From positions 62,001 to 126,000 of the forward strand of contig CAIWKO010000020.1 in assembly GCA_903913285.1 (NCBI GenBank): a stretch of DNA of 64,000 bases. The letters are read 5' to 3'. Each line of letters opens with the position of its first letter. Position 1 is the first letter of the stretch. Below the pieces are notes generated by a model. That model was given only the letters and a program-made list of their open reading frames with translations. It was not told the DNA's origin and did not search any database. This document shows, in pieces, positions 53,008 through 61,753 of the stretch. Origin of the DNA: an uncultured Bacteroidales bacterium. GTDB taxonomy: Bacteria; Bacteroidota; Bacteroidia; Bacteroidales; CAIWKO01. The translations under genes and the position numbers were made by a program.

Positions 53008-54402
53008 TTACTTTCCGATACAAAACTTACTAAAAATGGCTCCCAAAAGATCTTCAGTAGTAATTTCTCCCGTGATCTCTCCTAAATAATGCATGGCTGA
53101 ACGAATGTCAGTGGTCAACAGGTCTGTTGGTATATGATCGGAAATAGCTTTTTCCATATTTTCAATAGATTCGAGAGTTTTACTCAGGGCTTCGAAGTGA
53201 CGAATATTCGAAACGATAATGTTATCAGTTTTATTGGAGATATCCACACTCCGTACTAATGATTCGATGATCATCTGAATGTTTTCTTTTCGCTTGGCAG
53301 ATACAAAAATGGTTTCAAGTTCAACCAATTCAGGAAAACCATGAGGCGTTACTTTCAAGTGATCTATTTTGTTGCCAATTATGATGAATTTCTTGGTTTT
53401 ATTCTGAATATGCTCTTCAAAATCGGCCAGTTCTTCTTTAATTTCTTTCACACTTGTTTTGGTAATATCAACTACATAAAGAACAATACTTGCCTGGGAT
53501 ATTTTCTGATAGGTTCGGTCAATTCCCATTTGCTCTATCACATCACCCGATTTTCTTAAGCCGGCAGTATCAATAAACCTGAATGTAATTCCCTGCAGGG
53601 TCAAAAGATCTTCTATTGTATCTCTTGTAGTTCCTGGAATTTCCGACACAATTGCTTTTTCTTCATTCAACAATGCATTCAGCAGGGTTGACTTTCCGAC
53701 ATTGGTTTTTCCGACTATTGCAACCGGAATACCATTTTTTAAAACATTACCTTGCGTAAATGATTCTTTGAGTGTTTGAATCTCAAACTTAAGCTCCGCC
53801 AGAAGTTTTGTAAATTCCGCTCTGCTAACAAACTCTACATCTTCTTCACTGAAATCAAGTTCGAGTTCGATGAGAGAGGCAAATGAAATGAGTTTATCGC
53901 GCAGCTCTTTAATTTTATTAGAGAACCCACCACGCATCTGGTTTATAGCCAGATCGTGTGCACTTTTTGATGTTGCTGAGATCAGATCTCCAATAGCTTC
54001 GGCTTGCGACAAGTCGAGTTTGTTATTCATAAAGGCTCGCAACGTGAACTCACCGGGCGAAGCTAATCTCAAACCCAGCGATAGGAGGGTTTCAAGAATT
54101 TTTTTCTGAATATACAACGACCCGTGACAGTTTATTTCAACCAGATCCTCACCGGTGAATGAGTGTGGCGAGCGAAATATACTCAGCATCACATCATCAA
54201 TGATCTCATTATTGTGAATTATTTTCCCGTAGCTTAGGTAATTGGAGGGGATTTTCGTGATATCCAGCTTCTTTGTTGGCACGAATATTTTTCCACAAGT
54301 TTCTATGGCTTTATTTCCGCTGATACGAATAAGCGAAATGGCACCGACTCCGCTAGCAGTTGAAATAGCACAAATAGTATCATCTAAATTATAAAACGAC
54401 AT
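53008..54402 (-). CDS. mnmE: tRNA uridine-34 modification GTPase MnmE
   Basis: 464 residues from MSFYNLDDTICAIST (Met at 54402; an in-frame Met 15 bases upstream is possible). With MnmG it forms 5-carboxymethylaminomethyl-type modifications on wobble uridine. The N-terminal folate-binding domain includes HSFTGEDLVEINCHGS. The G domain has GKTNVGKSTLL (G1), PGTTRDT (G2), DTAGLR (G3) and GNKID (G4). The C-terminus is the invariant FCIGK, whose Cys is essential. Those last codons are the attachment core of the integrated element, and the gene stays intact because the core restores them. Confidence 0.97.
   Translation of the reverse strand: MSFYNLDDTICAISTASGVGAISLIRISGNKAIETCGKIFVPTKKLDITKIPSNYLSYGKIIHNNEIIDDVMLSIFRSPHSFTGEDLVEINCHGSLYIQKKILETLLSLGLRLASPGEFTLRAFMNNKLDLSQAEAIGDLISATSKSAHDLAINQMRGGFSNKIKELRDKLISFASLIELELDFSEEDVEFVSRAEFTKLLAELKFEIQTLKESFTQGNVLKNGIPVAIVGKTNVGKSTLLNALLNEEKAIVSEIPGTTRDTIEDLLTLQGITFRFIDTAGLRKSGDVIEQMGIDRTYQKISQASIVLYVVDITKTSVKEIKEELADFEEHIQNKTKKFIIIGNKIDHLKVTPHGFPELVELETIFVSAKRKENIQMIIESLVRSVDISNKTDNIIVSNIRHFEALSKTLESIENMEKAISDHIPTDLLTTDIRSAMHYLGEITGEITTEDLLGAIFSKFCIGK
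53012..53025. other. Attachment site (mnmE side) of the integrated element
   Basis: TTTCCGATACAAAA, identical to 21662-21675 in direct orientation. On the minus strand it covers the codons for FCIGK at the end of mnmE. The integrase gene starts about 580 bases away. Confidence 0.85.
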
Positions 54403-54431
54403 AATACTCTTTTCCAAAAAATAAGTTGATG

Positions 54432-54439
54432 CAAAATTA
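54432..54439 (-). promoter_or_regulatory. Possible mnmE promoter -7 element
   Basis: CAAAATTA on the plus strand is TAATTTTG on the minus strand, matching TAnnTTTG, 30 bases above the mnmE start. No clear -33 partner is seen. Confidence 0.35.
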
Positions 54440-54580
54440 CTTTTTTAATTAATTTTCTTGAACCATTTATTTGTTTTTGGCCAAATATATAGCTATTTGC
54501 TGCTTTTTTTATTTATTTTTGCTCATAAGTTTAGATTTTTAGGTCATTGTTGGGCCGAACCATTAATAAACACACAGGTC

Positions 54581-56050
54581 ATGTTGAAGAATAATGTTTT
54601 ATTATTGAAACGAATAAATATCAGCTTATTTTTTATCTTAATGGGATGCTGTTTTTTAGTGATCTTCTATAAAGTTATCAATATCCCTATTACTCATGAT
54701 GAAACAGCTACAACTGTTCATTATAGTACGTTCAATTATTGGCAGATCATGATGTATCCCGATAACTGGCCCAATAATCATATCCTGAACACTATTATTG
54801 TGAAATTTTTAATCTCAATATTCGGAGCAGCACAGTGGATCGTCAGATTGCCGAATTTGTTGTCGTTTTTGATCTATGCTTTTGCTATTTTTAAAATAAA
54901 TAAAACTGTCCTGAAGCTATCATCTTTGTTTTTCGTGCCGGCAACAATTTTATTTATTTTCAATCCGTATTTGCTTGATTTCTTTGGTTTGTGCAGGGGA
55001 TATGGTATGTCGTGTGCATTGTGTACATTATCTGTCAGTTTTATGATCTCGGGTTTTATTGACGGGAAAAACAAAAGTATCTGGCTGGCTTATTTATTCG
55101 CGGTTTTGGCTTCGTATGCAAATTTCACACTATTGGTCTTCTGGGTTGCAATAATTTGTCTTAGCTGGTTTTATTTTCTGGTTCAATTTCTAACTCAGAA
55201 AAAAAAGCTATTACTCTCAACCATACTGCTCATTTTATTTTCTGTCGCTTATGCAGCCCTTATAGCCATTCCTATTATTAAGATGCAAAGCACAAATCAG
55301 TTTCAATTCTGGCAATCGTTAGGGTTTTATAAGGGCACTATTGTATCGCTGGTTGAACAATCGCTGTACGGATCACCAAGGTTTTCGACTTCGGTTATCA
55401 ATCTGATTTCAATTTTTGTTGTTGCGGTAGTTTTTGGGAATCTATTATACGTTTTAATTAAATTCCTGCGTTCGAAATTTAATTTCGCCATGCTCAGATC
55501 ACCGGTTTTTATTGCCAACGGAATATTATTTTTGTCGGCGGGTATCAGCCTTTTGCAGTGTAAAATAATGCATACTCCCAATCTTGGCGGTAGAACCGCG
55601 TTATTCTTTTTTCCGATGTTTGTTATTGCCTTTATAACAAGCCTCAGCCTGATACCTGAGCTGAAAGCAAAAATTGTTCAGGGCGCTTTTGCAGTTATAC
55701 TAAGTGCATTATTACTTTTTCAGACGGCTGATACCATTTCATTGAAGTTTGTGAGAGAATGGTGGTTTGATGCCAACACTTTCGATGTGATCAATTACTT
55801 TAAAAAGAACAACCCGGAACAGCAGGTATCGTTGAAGACAAACTGGCTTTTTCAACCTTCGTTCTTCTTTTATAAATATACCGGGAAAATCCCGAATATT
55901 GACCTGAAAGACTATGATAAGAACATCGACATTAATACGGATGCCGAATATTATTATATAAATGCCGGGGATTTTCCGATATTGGAATCGAAGTTCGAAG
56001 TAGTGTATACTATCAATAATGAACGATGGTTATTAAAGAGAAAGAACTGA
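54581..56050 (+). CDS. Polytopic membrane glycosyltransferase (GT39/GT-C-like)
   Basis: 489 residues from MLKNNVLLLKRINISLFF (54581); the longer open frame upstream lacks family support. About ten membrane segments. The first extracytoplasmic loop has the acidic motif ITHDETATTVHY, the D-E signature of GT-C enzymes such as PMT and ArnT. These transfer sugars from polyprenyl-phosphate to protein, lipid A or glycan outside the membrane. A short soluble C-terminal tail follows the helices. It precedes a GT2 glycosyltransferase that could make the lipid-linked donor. Confidence 0.75.
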   Translation: MLKNNVLLLKRINISLFFILMGCCFLVIFYKVINIPITHDETATTVHYSTFNYWQIMMYPDNWPNNHILNTIIVKFLISIFGAAQWIVRLPNLLSFLIYAFAIFKINKTVLKLSSLFFVPATILFIFNPYLLDFFGLCRGYGMSCALCTLSVSFMISGFIDGKNKSIWLAYLFAVLASYANFTLLVFWVAIICLSWFYFLVQFLTQKKKLLLSTILLILFSVAYAALIAIPIIKMQSTNQFQFWQSLGFYKGTIVSLVEQSLYGSPRFSTSVINLISIFVVAVVFGNLLYVLIKFLRSKFNFAMLRSPVFIANGILFLSAGISLLQCKIMHTPNLGGRTALFFFPMFVIAFITSLSLIPELKAKIVQGAFAVILSALLLFQTADTISLKFVREWWFDANTFDVINYFKKNNPEQQVSLKTNWLFQPSFFFYKYTGKIPNIDLKDYDKNIDINTDAEYYYINAGDFPILESKFEVVYTINNERWLLKRKN

Positions 56051-56115
56051 CAAATCTTTTATTAATTAAATACAGAATAATTAGTACCTATTACTAAATT
56101 ATTAATTTTGCGAAC

Positions 56116-56877
56116 ATGATCAACGGAAAAAAAGTAGTTGTAGTAATGCCGGCTTATAATGCCGAAAAAACCTTAGAAAACACCTATCGCGAGATACAAT
56201 TCGATATCGTGGATGATGTTATTATTGTTGATGATGCCAGCCGCGACAGAACCATTGAAAAAGCTCACGAACTGGGTATCAAACATATTATCAAGCACGA
56301 GGAGAACAAAGGCTATGGTGGAAATCAGAAAAGCTGTTATGATTATGCCTTGAAACTTGATGCAGATATTGTGGTTATGCTGCACCCCGATTATCAGTAT
56401 ACTCCCAAACTGATCCCATCTATGGTTTATATTATTGCCAACGATGTTTATCAGGTTGTTCTTGCTTCGCGAATATTGGGCAGAGGGGCATTGCGAGGTG
56501 GGATGCCTTATTATAAATACCTTTTTAACCGTTTGCTTTCGTTGTTTCAGAATATTCTGATGAAACAAAAGTTATCGGAGTATCATACAGGATATCGTGC
56601 CTTCTCGAAAGAGGTTTTGCAATCTATCAATTATCACGTAAACTCTGATGATTTTGTGTTCGATAACCAGATGCTGGCCCAGATATTTTTTCAGGGATAC
56701 GAAATTGCGGAACTTACATGTCCCACGAAGTACTTTACCGAGGCATCTTCCATAAACTTCAGAAGAAGTACAAAGTATGGATTTGGTGTGATCAATACTT
56801 CGCTCAAATATCGTCTGCAAAAAATGCATCTCGGCAGATACAAAATCTTTGAAAAGAAATCTGATGGTAATGTCTGA
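56116..56877 (+). CDS. GT2 family glycosyltransferase (DPM-like)
   Basis: 253 residues. A GT-A fold: VVVVMPAYNAEKTLE, VDDVIIVDDASRDRT (Asp pair for nucleotide binding), ENKGYGGNQKSCYDYAL, DADIVVMLHPDYQY in place of the DxD, and GYRAFSKEVLQSI. This is the dolichyl/polyprenyl-phosphate sugar synthase group. No membrane helices, so it should act at the cytoplasmic face to charge a polyprenyl phosphate for the preceding GT-C enzyme. It overlaps the next gene by 8 bases. TAATTTTG at 56103-56110 could be a -7 element giving a nearly leaderless transcript. Confidence 0.9.
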   Translation: MINGKKVVVVMPAYNAEKTLENTYREIQFDIVDDVIIVDDASRDRTIEKAHELGIKHIIKHEENKGYGGNQKSCYDYALKLDADIVVMLHPDYQYTPKLIPSMVYIIANDVYQVVLASRILGRGALRGGMPYYKYLFNRLLSLFQNILMKQKLSEYHTGYRAFSKEVLQSINYHVNSDDFVFDNQMLAQIFFQGYEIAELTCPTKYFTEASSINFRRSTKYGFGVINTSLKYRLQKMHLGRYKIFEKKSDGNV

Positions 56878-57844
56878 AAAAGCTAAAGCTATATGCAGAT
56901 TTTGCGGTTCGGAACATTCAGACAGTAAATTCAAGGCCATTGATACTTTTGATACATTATATGAAATAAGACAATGTGCCGAATGCCGTTGCTGGTTTTT
57001 GTATCCGCCTCCAACCGAAGAGCAGCTCAGCCAGGCATATAACAAGGCATATTACGGTGCTGCGGAAGAGAAATTTACCTTTTTTTATGTAGAAAAATTA
57101 CTCGATCTTTTTCGCCGCAGGCGGGCAAAGAAGATAGTGAAACTTGTACCCGAACATTCCAGCATTTTGGATATCGGTTGCGGCAACGGCGATTTCTTGA
57201 ATTATATTTCCAAAATGGGCAATTATCAGCTTTACGGAATTGAACGCGATGAAATTGCCTCGAAACGTGCTGCGCTAAAAACCAATATTCATCTGCAATC
57301 GACGGCGCTGTCGGAAACTGATTTCGGCGAAAACTTTTTTGATATCATAACGCTGATCCATGTTTTCGAACATCTTTGGAGTCCCGAGCAGACACTCTCA
57401 ATTATCAGTAATATCTTAAAACCCGGTGGTATATTGATCATCACCATACCCAATATCGGAAGCTGGCAGGCGAAGCTGTTTAAAGGTAACTGGCTGCATC
57501 TCGATCCTCCGCGCCATTTGTTGTTTTTCGAGCCGAACGATCTTATCCGTATCATGCAGGAAAAAGGATTTTCCCTTGTAAAAGAACAATATTTCTCCAT
57601 CGAACAGAACCCCTTCGGAGTGATACAAAGTTTATTGAACCTGGTTTGCAAAAAAAGAGAAGTGCTCTACGAACGCATGAAAGGTAATATGCACTATGCG
57701 CCTGAATACGGGCGGTTCAATGTTTTTGTTCAGAAAGCCTTTTTTATGCTTCATTTCCCTTTATTCATAGCTACTGATATTATTGCAGCACTGTTTAAAC
57801 GTTCGGGCACGGTGAAGTTTACTTTTAAAAACACGAAATCATGA
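56870..57844 (+). CDS. SAM-dependent methyltransferase with zinc-finger N-terminus
   Basis: 324 residues from ATG at 56870 (MSEKAKAICRFCG). The N-terminal CRFCG and CAECRCWFLYPPPTEEQL form a small zinc-binding head, as in the methyltransferase-25/C-methyltransferase group. The Rossmann core has SILDIGCGNGDFL (motif I) and TLIHVFEHLWSPEQTLSIISNILKPGGILIITIPN. C-terminal residues are hydrophobic. Likely modifies a sugar or lipid intermediate of the same pathway. It overlaps the GT2 gene before it and the rhomboid gene after it. Confidence 0.85.
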   Translation: MSEKAKAICRFCGSEHSDSKFKAIDTFDTLYEIRQCAECRCWFLYPPPTEEQLSQAYNKAYYGAAEEKFTFFYVEKLLDLFRRRRAKKIVKLVPEHSSILDIGCGNGDFLNYISKMGNYQLYGIERDEIASKRAALKTNIHLQSTALSETDFGENFFDIITLIHVFEHLWSPEQTLSIISNILKPGGILIITIPNIGSWQAKLFKGNWLHLDPPRHLLFFEPNDLIRIMQEKGFSLVKEQYFSIEQNPFGVIQSLLNLVCKKREVLYERMKGNMHYAPEYGRFNVFVQKAFFMLHFPLFIATDIIAALFKRSGTVKFTFKNTKS

Positions 57845-58458
57845 TCATCATTATCATTGCAATTACGGTTATAATTTCAATTGTTGCCATGAACAACGCT
57901 GATCTGTTTTATCGTTTCAGGTTCAACCCGTATCTGGCTTTACATTCAAAGCAGTGGTACCGTTTTCTTACATACGGTTTTATACATGCCGGGTGGATGC
58001 ACCTTTTCATCAATATGTTCGTGTTGTATTCGTTCGGCGATGTGGTGATACAGTATTATAAACTGATCTTCGGTTTGGCCGGCTATTATTATTTTGGCTT
58101 GCTATATATCAGCGCCATTTTGTTTTCGGTGCTGCCATCCTTTGGCAAGCAAAAAAACGACCCGTATTATAATTCGGTAGGGGCATCGGGGGCGGTGTCG
58201 GCAGTGGTGTTTACCAGCATTTTATTTATGCCCACAGGTAAAATATCGTTGATCTTTTTTCCCATAGGTATACCCGCGTTTATTTTCGGGTTTATATATC
58301 TGGTCTACACGGCTTATATGGCTAAACGCGGCAAAGACAATATAGGGCACGACGCTCATTTTTTCGGAGCCGTGTTTGGTGTGGTGTTCACCATTTGTTT
58401 GAAACCCGCCGTGGCCCTTTATTTTTACGACCAGATACGCACGTTCTTCGGGTTTTAG
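57841..58458 (+). CDS. Rhomboid intramembrane serine protease
   Basis: 205 residues, six membrane segments. The catalytic Ser is S116 in GASGAVS; the His is in the last helix (GHDAHFFGAVFG, H173 or H170). H54 and N58 in HAGWMHLFINMF are the oxyanion-side residues. Rhomboids cut single-pass membrane proteins within the bilayer. The start overlaps the methyltransferase stop by 4 bases, so it ends this four-gene unit, though substrate and link to glycosylation are unknown. Confidence 0.92.
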   Translation: MIIIIIAITVIISIVAMNNADLFYRFRFNPYLALHSKQWYRFLTYGFIHAGWMHLFINMFVLYSFGDVVIQYYKLIFGLAGYYYFGLLYISAILFSVLPSFGKQKNDPYYNSVGASGAVSAVVFTSILFMPTGKISLIFFPIGIPAFIFGFIYLVYTAYMAKRGKDNIGHDAHFFGAVFGVVFTICLKPAVALYFYDQIRTFFGF

Positions 58459-58484
58459 TGTAAAGAAGTCTTTTTACTGCAGTT

Positions 58485-58727
58485 TTATTCTTTAGCTTCC
58501 GCTACCAGTTTTTCCTTTTTGCGTTTTTTGTTCTGCATCACGATATAAATGATAGGCAGTATGCCTATAGTGTTTATTACTGCTATGCAAATAAACCAGG
58601 CCAGATGGTTGTTGCGGGCCGATTTCCATAATGCAATGATCTTCCAGACCGATTCCCAGATGGCGAGAATCAATAATACCGGCATGATACACAACAGGGC
58701 TTCATGCATTTTTTGAATTTCACACAT
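58485..58727 (-). CDS. Small DUF5652-like membrane protein
   Basis: 80 residues with two membrane helices (about 11-32 and 42-65) and a basic C-terminus. The pattern ESVWKIIALWKSARNNHLAWFICIAVINTIGILPIIYI matches DUF5652, a family of short membrane proteins of unknown function. It converges on the rhomboid gene. Confidence 0.75.
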   Translation of the reverse strand: MCEIQKMHEALLCIMPVLLILAIWESVWKIIALWKSARNNHLAWFICIAVINTIGILPIIYIVMQNKKRKKEKLVAEAKE

Positions 58728-58855
58728 AGTTTTGGTTTTTTGTTATTATTTACGGGTTATTAATCAACGTTCATTTTTTTAATCTCCTAAGAGCAATACA
58801 AATTTAAATAAAAATTGCGATTAGCGATTAGTGATTAGCTAATGGATTAGCCAAA

Positions 58856-58881
58856 AGCCATGAGCCACGAGCCATGATTTT
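58856..58881 (-). repeat. Dispersed intergenic repeat (copy 2)
   Basis: Inverted copy of the block at 481-506, one mismatch in 26. It is preceded by GATTAGCGATTAGTGATTAG (58819-58838), a repeat of GATTAG units. Confidence 0.65.
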
Positions 58882-58906
58882 CGGAATTCCAACTATTCAC
58901 TATTAT

Positions 58907-60322
58907 CTATTCACTAACCACAACTTTTCTTGTCTCCATAGCCTTATCATCCAGCGTTAGTTTCAAAAAGTACAAACCGTTGTTCAAATTATCACGATTT
59001 AATTGTATTTGCTTGCAATCGGCATAGCGGTTTTGCAGCAGCAGTTTGCCTTCTATGTCGTAAACTTCGAGGGCGATGGTTTTATAGGTTTGGTTAAAAG
59101 TTATTTGGGCGGAGGTGGTGAAGGGGTTGGGGGATACGTTTATTGAATTGTTTGGCTTTTCGGTTTCGTTAATTCCTGCAACATGGCCGTTGGCATCTGT
59201 TTTTATCAGGTAAACGTCAAAATTATTACCAAAACTTTTTGTATACCCGGTTATAATGTATCCATTATCGGTTGTTTGTTGCACAAAGCAGCCCCAATCA
59301 TCCCCCGTACCTCCAAATGTTTTTGTCCATTGTTCAATCCCATTTTCGTCAGTTTTGATTAAATATACGTCTTTACCTCCTGCTCCAAAACTTTCTGTTA
59401 AGCCTGTAATAATAAAGCCATCGTCATTAGTTTGAATAATATCTGCTCCCGCTTCATTATCAATACCTCCGTATGTTTGAGCAAAAAGGGAATCACCATT
59501 TGTATCTACTTTTAAAAGTTTTATATCCGAAAAACTTGTTGAGTCAATTTGCGTACCTATTATTGCATATCCTCCGTCAACAGTTTTAATTATAGTTGTT
59601 CCATAGGATAATCCGCCAGAGAATCTGTAATTTTTTTCCCAAACCAAGTCTCCGTTAGCATTTGTTTTAATAATAACCATATTCTTGTCTTCCGACATAT
59701 CAAATCCCGATAAAATAAATCCTCCATCAATTACCTGCAAAACAGACCATCCCATACTAAATGTGATTCCTCCGAATGTTTTTGTCCAAACCGTATCACC
59801 AGTCACATTAGTTTTTATTAGGTAAATATTACCCATACCAATACCATAACTTAGGGTATTACCAACTAAAATATATCCGCTATCTAAAGTTTGAATTACA
59901 TCAAAAGCTTCATCTTCATTTGAACCTCCGTATGTTTTTAGCCATAATGTTTCCCCATTTTGGTCTATTTTTAACAAATAGCAATCCGTATTTCCTGCGC
60001 CAAAACTTGAAGTTCTTCCTGCAATAATAATGTTGCCGTCACTTGTTCTTTTCATAGCGTTGGATTGTTCATTATTGATTCCTCCATAAGTTTTAGTCCA
60101 TATTGTATCTCCGTATTCATTTGTTTTTATTAGGTATATATCGTAACCTCCGGCACCGTAACTAGCCGTTACGCCTGTAACCAAATATCCTCCGTCATCC
60201 ATTTGTAAAACCCTACTTCCATTATCTTCCGCGCTTCCTCCATAATTTCTCTCAAACGTGATCTGCCCCCTAACTATAAACCCTGCAAACAAACAAACCA
60301 ACAATAATAAAGCTTTTTTCAT
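58907..60322 (-). CDS. T9SS-exported beta-propeller-like repeat protein
   Basis: 471 residues. A signal peptide (residues 1-19) is followed by about seven repeats of some 50 residues, each with DGGYI.TG.T.SFGAG..D.YLIKTN.NGD..W.KTYGG. This is the delta-60-like repeat pattern of secreted Bacteroidota beta-propellers. The C-terminal 80 residues (VSPNPFTTSAQITF through TRKVVVSE) are a type A sorting domain. Outer-surface display is expected; ligand unknown. Asp/Gly-rich turns could bind calcium. Confidence 0.88.
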   Translation of the reverse strand: MKKALLLLVCLFAGFIVRGQITFERNYGGSAEDNGSRVLQMDDGGYLVTGVTASYGAGGYDIYLIKTNEYGDTIWTKTYGGINNEQSNAMKRTSDGNIIIAGRTSSFGAGNTDCYLLKIDQNGETLWLKTYGGSNEDEAFDVIQTLDSGYILVGNTLSYGIGMGNIYLIKTNVTGDTVWTKTFGGITFSMGWSVLQVIDGGFILSGFDMSEDKNMVIIKTNANGDLVWEKNYRFSGGLSYGTTIIKTVDGGYAIIGTQIDSTSFSDIKLLKVDTNGDSLFAQTYGGIDNEAGADIIQTNDDGFIITGLTESFGAGGKDVYLIKTDENGIEQWTKTFGGTGDDWGCFVQQTTDNGYIITGYTKSFGNNFDVYLIKTDANGHVAGINETEKPNNSINVSPNPFTTSAQITFNQTYKTIALEVYDIEGKLLLQNRYADCKQIQLNRDNLNNGLYFLKLTLDDKAMETRKVVVSE

Positions 60323-60380
60323 ACCCTCAATATTAAATTAATATGCTAAGGCCATAGCAAATATACTAAATAATCCCCAA

Positions 60381-60417
60381 CAAAAAAAAAATCCCGCATC
60401 TTTTCGTCGATGCAGGA
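60381..60417 (-). terminator. Probable terminator of the 60486-61223 gene
   Basis: TCCCGCATC (60392-60400) and GATGCAGGA (60409-60417) pair with one bulge. On the minus strand a long T-run follows (A-run at 60382-60391). The stop codon of the gene is 69 bases away. Confidence 0.65.
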
Positions 60418-60485
60418 CTTTTTAACTTTTAACTTTAAACTTTAAGTACTTTAGGCACTCCAAACTTTAGGCACTTCCTCCTCCC

Positions 60486-61223
60486 TTACATCACAATGGC
60501 GTTCCAAATAGTGCAGGGCGGGCCGTAGGTTATCATTTTGCCTTTATACATAAAACGGGCATAATACCAGGCGCGTTTGCCTTCCTGGGTGATGTCGAAA
60601 ATTTGGGTAAACAAACCTCCCTGCACCACGCCGATATATCCAAAAGCCGACAGTGCAGGAGCCACCGTAACGCTGAGCTCGGTGAGGGCCATAAAAATCT
60701 GAATGTCTTTAACGCTGGGCGGTTTGGCCTTGCTCAGTTGGCTGGGGATGGTTATTTTGAGCCAATGCACCAGATGGTCAGCGGAGCGAACTTTGCCGCT
60801 GAGGTCATTACCTGGGTGAAAACCGTGAACGCCAGTACGTTCCGTTTTTATATCATCGGGAACGGTGAGGCCCAGCAAAACTTTCATTTCGCTGGTCACT
60901 AACGGATTGTTGATGATATAGCGCTTTATAAAAAGGCGCAAACTGGTGTCGGTAGCATCTTTCCGTGTGCCGCTTTCGTAATCTTTGCGGGTTTCAACCA
61001 TCCTAACCTCATCGGCATGAGTAAATACTTTGGTTTTGATTATAGGCCAGATGGCGTCCCAGTTTTTTTTCTTTTTTCCGACTGTATTGGTTAGTAATTT
61101 CCACTCAAGAGTGGCTGCTGCCGAAAAATCGAAGGTGGCAATGTTATCGTTCACTACATTTACAAAGGTGTCCTGAAAATCATTGAATCCTGAATTCGAG
61201 CGGGGAATAATTTTAAAAGCCAT
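60486..61223 (-). CDS. Unknown protein with PGNDL-x-GKV segment
   Basis: 245 residues, no signal peptide. A helical N-terminal half (NSGFNDFQDTFVNVVNDNIATF, WKLLTNTVGKKKKNWDAIWPII) is followed by TGVHGFHPGNDLSGKVRSADHL and a beta-rich C-terminal half ending RAWYYARFMYKGKMITYGP. The PGNDL segment also ends the 22693-23382 protein. I recognise no family. The gene is followed by a terminator and preceded by the 21-bp tandem array. Confidence 0.6.
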   Translation of the reverse strand: MAFKIIPRSNSGFNDFQDTFVNVVNDNIATFDFSAAATLEWKLLTNTVGKKKKNWDAIWPIIKTKVFTHADEVRMVETRKDYESGTRKDATDTSLRLFIKRYIINNPLVTSEMKVLLGLTVPDDIKTERTGVHGFHPGNDLSGKVRSADHLVHWLKITIPSQLSKAKPPSVKDIQIFMALTELSVTVAPALSAFGYIGVVQGGLFTQIFDITQEGKRAWYYARFMYKGKMITYGPPCTIWNAIVM

Positions 61224-61366
61224 AACTTTAATTTTTTAGGGGTTGAATTAATAATTTTTATTTTACTGAGGTTTATTGTTTTAATTGTTTTGTTTATAAT
61301 AATGGATGTTTTGCCTGTAACTTCCGTACCAGCATCCCGATAAGCATTACACTTGTGTCGGATCGC

Positions 61367-61639
61367 GGTACTGTTGTACAGATTCGTGGTACTGTTGTAC
61401 CGTGTCGCGGAACTGTTGTACCAAATCGTGGTACTGTTGTACCGAGTAACGGTACTGTTGTACCGAGTCGTGGTACTGTTGTACCGAGTAATGGTACTGT
61501 TGTACCGAGTAACCGTACTGTTGTACCGAGTAATGGTACTGTTGTACCGAGTAATGGTACTGTTGTACCGAGTAACCGTACTGTTGTACCGAGTAACCGT
61601 ACTGTTGTACCGAGAAACGGTACAATTGTACCGCGTTTC
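61367..61639. repeat. 21-bp tandem array, 13 units
   Basis: Thirteen 21-bp units starting GGTACTGTTGTAC, each containing the dyad GGTAC-TGTT-GTACC, with variable bases in the 7-nt spacer (GAGTAAT, GAGTAAC, GAGTCGT and others). Open frames exist in several phases, which is expected when the period is a multiple of three. Same period, copy number and dyad-per-unit plan as the array at 131-403, but unrelated sequence. Confidence 0.9.
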
Positions 61640-61753
61640 TTAACAAATTTTAACATTTCAAGGAACGTTTTGAAAAAACAAATTTAATACGTTGATCAAA
61701 AAGCAGATAATAATATTTCCTGAATGCCGTATGTTTTGCAATTCGTAAAAGCA

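Larger units (their letters stand above)
21662..53025. mobile_element. 31.4-kb integrative element in the 3' end of mnmE carrying a defence cluster
   Basis: Bounded by the 14-bp direct repeat TTTCCGATACAAAA. The right end holds an excisionase-like gene, a tyrosine recombinase, an unknown protein, two HTH genes and a VirE_N/DUF3987 gene, a set typical of Bacteroidota integrative elements. The cargo is the leftward cluster 25248-46972. The left end has two related unknown genes and repeat-rich DNA. No relaxase, coupling protein or type IV secretion gene is visible, so it is a genomic island or mobilisable element rather than a self-transmissible one. Other islands, such as SGI1 in Salmonella, also use the end of mnmE (trmE/thdF). 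Confidence 0.85.

Noticed and set aside
21662-53025. Integrative and conjugative element
   Set aside because: No relaxase, coupling protein or type IV secretion genes are present within the att-bounded segment.
53008-53030. tRNA gene as integration target
   Set aside because: The core lies in the mnmE coding end; no tRNA cloverleaf is seen at either junction.
61367-61639. CRISPR array
   Set aside because: Units are contiguous 21-bp repeats with no 30-bp-class unique spacers and no cas genes nearby; the same applies to 131-403.
61294-61687. Several long open frames across the second tandem array
   Set aside because: Same reason: frames on both strands are equally open and purely repetitive.
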